NCBI GenBank assembly: GCA_016584495.1
Contig: WAID01000004.1
Coordinates: 682,001 to 746,000, forward strand
DNA length: 64,000 nt
Reading direction: 5' to 3'
DNA from: Celoporthe dispersa
Lineage: Eukaryota > Ascomycota > Sordariomycetes > Diaporthales > Cryphonectriaceae
The stretch's first letter is position 1; the number at the start of each line of letters is the position of its first letter. The position numbers and the translations under genes are program-made. The notes under the pieces are model-generated. The model worked only from the letters and a program-made list of their open reading frames with translations, made no database searches and had not been told where the DNA came from. Shown here piece by piece: positions 57,164 to 64,000 of this stretch.

Positions 57164-59298
57164 ATGTTCAACTTAGCTCGTAATTATGAACGAGCTCTTT
57201 TCTCCTCGCCATGGCGGCCTTCAGCCTGCCTGAACACCGTTGCGACAGCGACAGCGACGACGACGACCGCCAAGGCGACTGCGAGTCGCACCCATATCTG
57301 TCCATATGGGGGAGGGAGGATTGCATCGACAAAGCATGGCGTCGTCGGAGCTGACTCAAAACCTCGCTCCAGACCTGGCCCAGAGATGCACCTTGTCGCC
57401 GGCCATCCTTTGGCCCAGGAGCTTCACGACACTGGTGTATGGACGTCTCCTTCTCGCAGGGGAAGGTTGCAGACACCAAAGAAAAAACCTGGGCCCATAG
57501 GACGGCCGCGGAAGAATACCTCTGCAGACGCTACAAAAGAGGCACCCAAGAAGAGAGGGAGGCCACGGAATGCAGACGCCCAGGTGCGCCAGGACGAGAT
57601 CAGGGAGGGTGGGCTACAGCCCGACGCGGAAGAGGCGGCAAAGCCCAAGGGCGACAGGTCGAGGATCAATATTGTCAGCGAGAGACTTGTCAAGGACATC
57701 ACAACCTACCTCGAGCCTACTCTCCACCGTCACAAGGGCTGCGACCTGATCTCCATCTATCCCGGCGCTGGACTCTGGGACCGAGCCCTCCACGACGCCG
57801 TCCAACCGCGATCCCACCTGCTTCTAGAACCCGAAGAAGACCTCTACCGACCCTTCCTCAAGCCACTCCTCGATAGAGATGGCGTCCGCATCCTGCCCAA
57901 GTCCGGCATCGTCTGGGATGAGCTCAACAAGATCCTCACGCCCGAGAACTTCCCACACCAGGTCGAGGCAAGCAAGGATCCCGAGGTGCCCCCCGGCGCA
58001 ACGATACCCTCCTCGTCACAATGAACCTGTCCATGTATCCCAAGAGGAGGTTTACCGTGTTCGACTCCATCTCTCGCCTGGTCATGTACCAGCTGGTGCA
58101 GAGCATGCGCACGTCGACCCTCTTTCAAAAGTACGGTCAGGTGCGCATGCTGATCTGGATACCCGATGACGAGAAAGCGCAATTAGTTCCCCGTACCACG
58201 ACCAACAGGAACAAACTGGCCATCCAGGGCGAGCTGACGACCGAGTATCTCGCCGAGGTCTGCTGCGCCGATCAGGTCTTGGATGCGGATGCGCCAGTCA
58301 AAAGGTACGACAGGGTCCGGAACGGCCAGGTAGACCTTGAGAGTGCGAGACAAACCCTGCTCAGGATGCGCGAGGGCGGTTACCAGACACCACCAGGGCG
58401 GAGGACGCACATCATCAAGCTGCTCGAGGAGCTCCGTCTCCCGCTGGACGAGCCCATCTCCCTGACGGAGGTCAAGAGCATACATGACAAGACCACCGCG
58501 GCGGAATACCGGAAGCTGCTGGAGCTCCAAGAGAACGGTAAACTGGAGGAGAATAGTCCACAATCGACGAGGCTGCGGCGGCTGAACCACTACCACGCCA
58601 GGCAAGACAGGGAGGAGGTGAGGATCTTCGAATGGGTTCGTCAGTACGATCAGATCATGGCGGCCCTTGGCGAGGCGGCGCGGGCGAGGACGCAGGAGGC
58701 GCGCGAGGAGCACCTCGCGAGAGCCCAGAAGATGGAAAGAGATTTTGACGAGGGCCTCCAGAAGCTGTCAACCCAGATGCAGGGCTATGTCTGCCACGCC
58801 CGCGACCAGCTGCACCTCGTGCGGCAGCCCGCGGAGTTCGGCCACGTCCTCAGCTGGGACCGCCGCCCCTGGGAGCCCCTTGCCGTCGACGCGACCGAGT
58901 TCTTCCCAAACATGCCCTGCGCGTTGCTCGACATCCAGCCCAAGGCGCCCAGCCCGCTCCTCCGTGCCGCAGGACCGGGCAGCAGCAACTCGGGCGACAT
59001 CTTTGACCTGGTGCTCGGCACGCTCCTGTGGTCGCGCAGCGCGACGCTGCGTAAGCAGCTCGACCAGGTGTGGCCCGGCACGTGCGACGGGATCATGGAC
59101 AAATTACCGTCGGTGATAGACCCGGCCAAGGGTGGTATCCCCCTGAAGGGCACGATGGCGATCACGGTGCGCGTGCTGAACCAGCTCCAGCTCGTAGAGC
59201 TCCTGGAAGCCTTTATGAAATGGCCGTTCAGGCCGTCGTACGCTGATCTGGTGGGCCGCCTGGCAGACGAGCGGACCGTAGGCGAGACGCGCTGCTGA
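57164..59298 (+). CDS. mitochondrial transcription factor B-type protein (rRNA adenine dimethylase fold) with AT-hook-like motifs; one frame break
   Basis: No intron is needed; the protein is about 711 aa once one C is added to the run 57989-57994. The N-terminus MFNLARNYERALFSSPWRPS is basic and could be a presequence. Two GRP cores follow (PIGRPRKNT and KKRGRPRNAD), resembling AT-hooks. The methyltransferase-like domain starts INIVSERLVKDITTYLEP, with the SAM-site strand LISIYPGAGLWDRALHDAV, then LLLEPEEDLYRPFLKPLL. After the break it resumes as NDTLLVTMNLSMYPKRRF, SISRLVMYQLVQSM, VRMLIWIPDDEK. The C-terminal half is a long helical extension (RQDREEVRIFEWVRQYDQIM). Yeast Mtf1 and animal TFB2M use this fold to open promoters for mitochondrial RNA polymerase. 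The C-terminal extension is longer than in yeast. Methylase activity cannot be judged. Confidence 0.78.
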
Positions 59299-61171
59299 GC
59301 GCTGAGGAGGAGGCTGGCGGTGTGATGGGCAATGCGGGCGGCGACGCCTTCTAGGACGGCTGACATGTGCGTGTAGAATGCATAATAGATAGGGCTGTCC
59401 ATCAGACCAAGCCGTCATCAGCTCTTGACCCCGTTCACAGTCCTTGATCCACGCTGCGATGAGCAGGAGAATCCAGCGTGCCGTGCGCCTGACCTGGTTG
59501 ACCCTTCAAGCACAAAGTGCCTAGTGCTCACCATCATCCATCCTGAAGCTCTCCAGATAGCCATCCAAGACTAGTGTATGATGTTATACCTGCGGGCATT
59601 CGCGAGAAGCTATTCCCACACGTTGAAACGCGCTGTCTTCGAGGCCGTATAACCCTTTCTCACGGCTCCCCTCCCCTCCCCTCCATTATGCTTTCTCTTA
59701 TACGCCGAGGCTTGTTTTGAGAGAACCCGAGAAAGAGAACGGACTTTATTTCTTAGGCGACGAGCCTAGCCTCGCCTCGGAAATATGAGGATGAATACGA
59801 TGCTGACTGCAGGGGGAGGATTCGCGGCCTTTCAGGGCTGACGAGCTTGTCTGAGGGGGGGCAATTCAACTTCACAGGAAGCAATTGTAATGCATTTTTA
59901 TTGTGGCGATCTGCACGACGATAGTTTGGCAATCAGCCCAGCCCAATATTTGTATTCCCAGCTAATCCCCCCGAGTAGCAAGACCTGGGCAGCGGGAGTG
60001 GCTTCAATCGGATCGGCATTTACCACTGACTTGTCTCTGGAGGTCTCAAAAGCCACGCGATGCAAGGTTTTTACCCCTCTGGAGCCGTTCGTTGATGAAG
60101 GCTGAGACAGGCGGTCTCAGAAGACGGGCGCTAACTGTTTAGCGGGTGAAATGTGCGCAGCCGGCGCACCACTTTACACGTGCTGTAGTAAGGCCCCAGG
60201 GCCCCTAGAGGGAAGATGCCAGCGGGTAAAAAGGTACCAGCAGGCTAAAGGGTGAGAGGGATGGTTCAGGGGTAAGAAGCCAGAAGCCTAGCCTTCAGGC
60301 TGGTCCCGGGTTTGATGATGCGCTAAAGCCTAAGCGACCACAGGGGGGGCACAACGCTTGGTGGGACCTGGCCCTGTCCATCGTATCGAAGATGGCTGGC
60401 TATCAATCAGCCAGTTGATCGCCTGCAGGTGCCAGCAGCAACAAGCACTCAGGACCCCCCCCCAGGCCCCCCTCCCGTCCCAGAAATAGACCAAGCTCCC
60501 GCTGGGGATGGTGGAGGCCCCTGTGGAGGTTCTAGAATGGCTTTGCCGAGCAGGTCGGCAGGGTTCGATCGCCAGTGGAGTTCCACTGTCGCGAACCACT
60601 GTGGGCCTTGACTGAGACCACGCACCAGCTTCCTCGTGTGGTAGGAGTCGCTTCTTTTTTGCTCCCCGGTGCCCACTGATCGCCAGAAACAAGACCTCCT
60701 GCAAAACGAACACATATCCACACCCGCACTCGCACGCACGCATGAGACCCCCTCTCCCAACTGCTGGTGACGAGGGCACAGGTCGCTGAGTAGCCCGATC
60801 ATTCATTTTTTCGGTTCCCATAGACACTTCCTTTCTTTCCTCTTCGGTCATTATTACGTATGGGTGTGAACTCACCTCGAACCTAACCTGTCGAGACGCT
60901 CTTCCTAGAGACGACGAGTCCTCCTCCAGCTGCTCTCCGTTGCTGCTGCTGCTGCTGCTGCTGCCGCCGCCGCTGTTGCGGACCATCCAACACCTACCCG
61001 GATTCCTACAGTGCCAGACGCTGATGCTGACGCTGACGCTGACGCGACTACGACGGCACCACACCTTATCACCACGGTCAGACCAATAACTGGACGGACC
61101 ACACATAGACACAGGCTGTCCTTCGCCTTGCCTACTCGCCAATCCTGCGATCTTCATCCCTCGTCTCTCTA

Positions 61172-61208
<37 letters not shown>

Positions 61209-61259
61209 ACTGACCAGGCAGTTCTCCTTCCCCGTCCACCAAGCACTGAGCATGTTCCC
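59299..61259. promoter_or_regulatory. intergenic region and 5' leader of the GT90 gene
   Basis: About 2 kb without a supportable gene. The last kilobase is the likely promoter and leader of the GT90 gene and includes a (CT)n tract. A long antisense ORF across 60.3-61.8 kb is an artefact of low complexity. Confidence 0.45.
61179..61205. repeat. (CT)n tract in the GT90 5' leader
   Basis: A pure CT dinucleotide run ending about 55 bases before the start codon. Pyrimidine tracts of this kind are common in fungal core promoters and leaders. Confidence 0.95.
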
Positions 61260-63459
61260 ATGCGCTGGGGCAGCGTGATCCCGCACAAGATGCGCTCGCC
61301 AGCATTCCCTCCGAGACGACCGTCGGCCATCCTGCGCTATCTGATACCGGCCTTTCTGATCATCACCCTCTTCTACTACCTCAAACCTGCCCGCGAACCC
61401 CCGACACCGACGCCACAGGTGGACCTCGCCCGACCAGCAGCACCCGAGATACAGGCCAGCAGGCCCGAGCACGACGACAATGGCCAGCTCAGGCAGCAGA
61501 GCCCCGCCGGCAAGACTGCCGAGACCCCGTCTGAGTACACTGCCAAGCAGCAGCACGAGGTCAATCAGCCCACGCTGCCCCAGCAGGAACCCATAATCGA
61601 CCTCTCGGGGACGAGGCCGGGCGGCGCCGACAGCGAGACGCCCAAGCAAGCCACAGGCGGCAAGGGCAGCCACCCCATCGACCGCCTTATCGAGAACGCG
61701 CAGAAGCAATTCCAGGACACCCTCGCCGAGGAGTCCCATTCGCTCGCCGAGGCCGCCGCCGCCTACCGCAAGAAGAGGGGGCGCCACCCCCGCCGGGCTT
61801 CGACCAGTGGTACGCGTATGCACAGGAGCGCAAGGCTGTCATGGTCGAGTCCTTCTGGGACCAGATCTACCATGACCTAGAGCCCTTCTGGGCGCTCCCC
61901 GCCGGCGAGATCCGAAGGGGCGCCTGGGACTACGAGATGACCATCAACGTGCGGTCGGGCGTGGCGAGCGCGGGGAGCGACTGGTTCTGGACGCAGATCT
62001 GGCTGAGCTTGATCCAGACGATCCAGCACCTGCTGCCCGACATGGACATTGCACTCAACGCCATGGATGAGCCGAGGCTGGTGGTGCCTTGGGAGAAGAT
62101 GAACGAGTTCATGAACAAGGCGGACGCGGCGAGGGGTATGGTCCCGGCCAAGGACGCCATCAACACCTTCGAGGTGTTGGCCCCGCCGGGTCAAGGCCGT
62201 GATCGCGACGTGCCGCTGCCGGAAAAGAACTGGGAAGGGACAAGTGAGTAACCAGACCTCTCAGAGATGCCCTTTGGCCCTGCCTCTCTCTTCCACCTCC
62301 TGTCTACCGTTTTTGATTTGAGGTTGCTGATGATGTATGTCTCTTGCCAGAGCCCTACTGGGGGGTGGTGCAGCGAGGATGCGCCCCCGAGAGCCCTACG
62401 CGGAACGCAGAGAACATGACCGACTTCGACCACCCGCCGACCTTTACGCACTCCTTCGCCGAGCCGCACATGTACAAGGGCTTTGTCTCCAACTATACCC
62501 TGTCGACCAGCATCTGCCACCAGCCCGACCTACAGGGCCTGAACGGCATGTTCATCGAACCGCTGACGGTGTCGGCCACCAGAACGCTCTTTCCCATGTT
62601 CGGCGGGTCGAAGCTGTCCGTGAACAACGAGATCCTCCTGCCGGCGCCCATGTACTGGAACGAGGAGGAGAGGTTCACCGCGGGCGGCGACACGGGCGTG
62701 GACTGGCCACTCAAGACGGACGGGGTGGTCTGGCGCGGGGTCGCGACGGGCGGCAAGAACCGGCCCAGCAACTGGAAGGCGTTCCAGCGGCACCGGTTTG
62801 TGGCCATGAACAACGCGACCAAGATCGAGCGCGCCGAGGACTGGACGGAGAAGCCCGTCAACTTTGAGCTCCCCTCGCCGACGTACGGGCTGGCGGCGCA
62901 GCGGCCCGTGTCGGCGGGCAGCCCCAAGACGAAGCTGGGCGCGTGGGTGGGCAGCTGGTCGGACGTGGCGTTCGTGGACCTCATGTGCGAGCAGGAGGAA
63001 GCGGGCGGGCAGTGCCACTACACGTCGCCGCACTTCAGTGTGCAGGAGGGCATCCGGCTGGCGGAGCAGTTCGACTGGAAATACCTCCCCGACATCGACG
63101 GCAACTCCTTCTCCGGGCGGTACCTGGGGTTTCTGCGGTCGACGAGCCTGCCGATCAAGGCGACGGTGTACCGCGAGTGGCACGACTCACGGCTGGTGGC
63201 CTGGAAGCACTTTGTGCCGATGGACAACCGGTACGGCGACTGGTTCGGCATCATGGAGTACTTCCTGGGCTACGGCGCCGAGAAGCCGGCGCACGACGCG
63301 GCGGCCGAGAAGATCGCGAGTGACGGCAAGGCGTGGGCGGAGAAGGTGCTGCGGCGCGAGGACATGCAGATCTACGTCCTGCGGCTGCTGCTCGAGTACG
63401 CGCGGGTGAGCGACGAGAGGAGGGAGAAGATGGGATGGGTGGGCGACCTGACCTCATAG
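61260..63459 (+). CDS. GT90-family glycosyltransferase (CAP10-like, beta-1,2-xylosyltransferase type); one frame break
   Basis: Exons 61260-62243 and 62351-63459 give about 697 aa after adding one C at 61787-61791. The intron has donor GTGAGT and acceptor GCCAG. A type II membrane anchor (AILRYLIPAFLIITLFYYL) near residue 30 is followed by a Pro/Gln-rich stem and the family motif RHPPPGFDQWYAYA, which is exactly where the break falls. The catalytic domain shows WEKMNEFMNKAD, PYWGVVQRGCAPES, YTLSTSICHQPDLQGLNG, the WRGVATGG motif with NWKAFQRHRFV, YLPDIDGNSFSGRYLGFL, and KHFVPMDNRYGDWFGIMEYF. These are the donor- and acceptor-site landmarks of fungal GT90 proteins. It should act in the Golgi on wall or glycolipid glycans. 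Sugar specificity is inference; the Cryptococcus CXT1 and CAP10 proteins are the named precedents. The start was chosen at MRWGSVIPH because the upstream in-frame sequence is low complexity. Confidence 0.87.
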
Positions 63460-64000
63460 ATGGTGTCTCCTGCCCACGCGTCCGCAATCCGTATCCGGAA
63501 CCAAGGGATGATAAACTGGACCTCTCGAGACACGATCGTCATCCCGTCCAGCCGCCTTCTGGCGAGACCCTCCTCCAGCCTCTGCCCGCAGCAAGGCAGG
63601 CGGGCCATATACATAATTGCACGAAGCGCTCACAACTGCTGAGTTCGAGAGCTGGTATTATCGAAAGGGGTACTACGGTGTTCAGGGCGCTGGGCACTGC
63701 TATTTTTTTCTTCTTTCTTCTCTTGGGAGATCTCCTTGGTCAATGGGGAGAAGGCGTTATTTTCCGATTGTGGTTACTCCTCCAAGAGCGGTCTCTTCTT
63801 CTTCTTCTCGGGCTTACTGGATGAACAAAAGCAGTGCGAGGCTTGGGAAGTGCGCGGGTGGAGGAGGAGGCAGTCGAATGAGCTGTCGTCTCCGTCACTC
63901 CCCGCGCAGGCTGAAGCCACACACACACACACAACATACAGACACATGCATGACAGCAGCATACGTGCACGGGTATTCTTGCATGGTATAGCTTTTGCAT
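63460..64000. other. 3' flank of the GT90 gene
   Basis: No supportable ORF. A short CA run is present near 63.92 kb. Confidence 0.45.

Noticed and set aside
60330..61823. 497-aa minus-strand ORF
   Set aside because: Antisense to the GT90 leader and first exon, dominated by simple-repeat translation (Arg-Glu and Ser runs).

Overview
The window is nuclear DNA from a filamentous ascomycete (Pezizomycotina, probably Sordariomycetes). The evidence is short GT-AG introns of about 45-160 nt with CTRAC-type branch sites, and gene families typical of that group: a fungal rhodopsin-domain receptor, a DUF7580-S8 peptidase, DUF6590, a Psi-producing oxygenase, DUF2235, a GT90 glycosyltransferase and Kre9/Knh1-like cell-wall proteins. 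There is no bacterial-style operon, CRISPR array, rRNA gene or convincing tRNA gene.

Layout. 0-3.4 kb: a partial GPI-type cell-wall protein and an LURP-one-related protein, both on the minus strand. 8.1-12.9 kb: a rhodopsin-domain membrane protein with a polyglutamine tail, convergent with a low-complexity polyQ/coiled-coil protein. 14.4-22.0 kb: a locus resembling fungal allorecognition or cell-death loci. It holds a C2H2 zinc-finger protein that probably runs on into a DUF6590 domain, a divergently transcribed intracellular subtilisin-like protease with a DUF7580-type N-terminus, and then, 431 bp downstream, a 273-aa protein whose sequence pattern resembles the pore-forming domain of gasdermins. 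22-34 kb: long gene-poor, simple-repeat-rich DNA around one sulfotransferase-like gene. 34.4-49.5 kb: an MFS transporter, a small conserved protein, a CorA-like channel, a Psi-producing oxygenase (oxylipin synthesis), a DUF2235 hydrolase and a small MIOREX-7-like mitochondrial protein. 50.5-56.4 kb: a cytochrome P450 of the pisatin-demethylase type, then broken ORFs and an NLR (STAND) fragment lacking its NACHT P-loop. 57.2-63.5 kb: a mitochondrial transcription factor B-type protein with AT-hook-like motifs, and a GT90 glycosyltransferase.

The most interesting element is the protease/gasdermin-like pair at 17.7-22.0 kb. It matches the two-gene logic of HET-Q2/HET-Q1 in Podospora, where a subtilisin-like protease cleaves a fungal gasdermin and triggers cell death. 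The divergent C2H2-DUF6590 neighbour may belong to the same locus.

A second window-wide observation is technical. At least eight otherwise well-conserved genes need exactly one inserted or deleted base to keep their frame, mostly in C/G (or A) runs. I treat these as probable assembly homopolymer errors and not as eight independent pseudogenes. The protease, gasdermin-like, LURP-one-related, rhodopsin-domain and MIOREX-7-like genes show no such break.

Gene models are my own splice assembly from sequence. Each CDS entry spans first to last coding base including introns, and exon boundaries are given in the text where I could place them.
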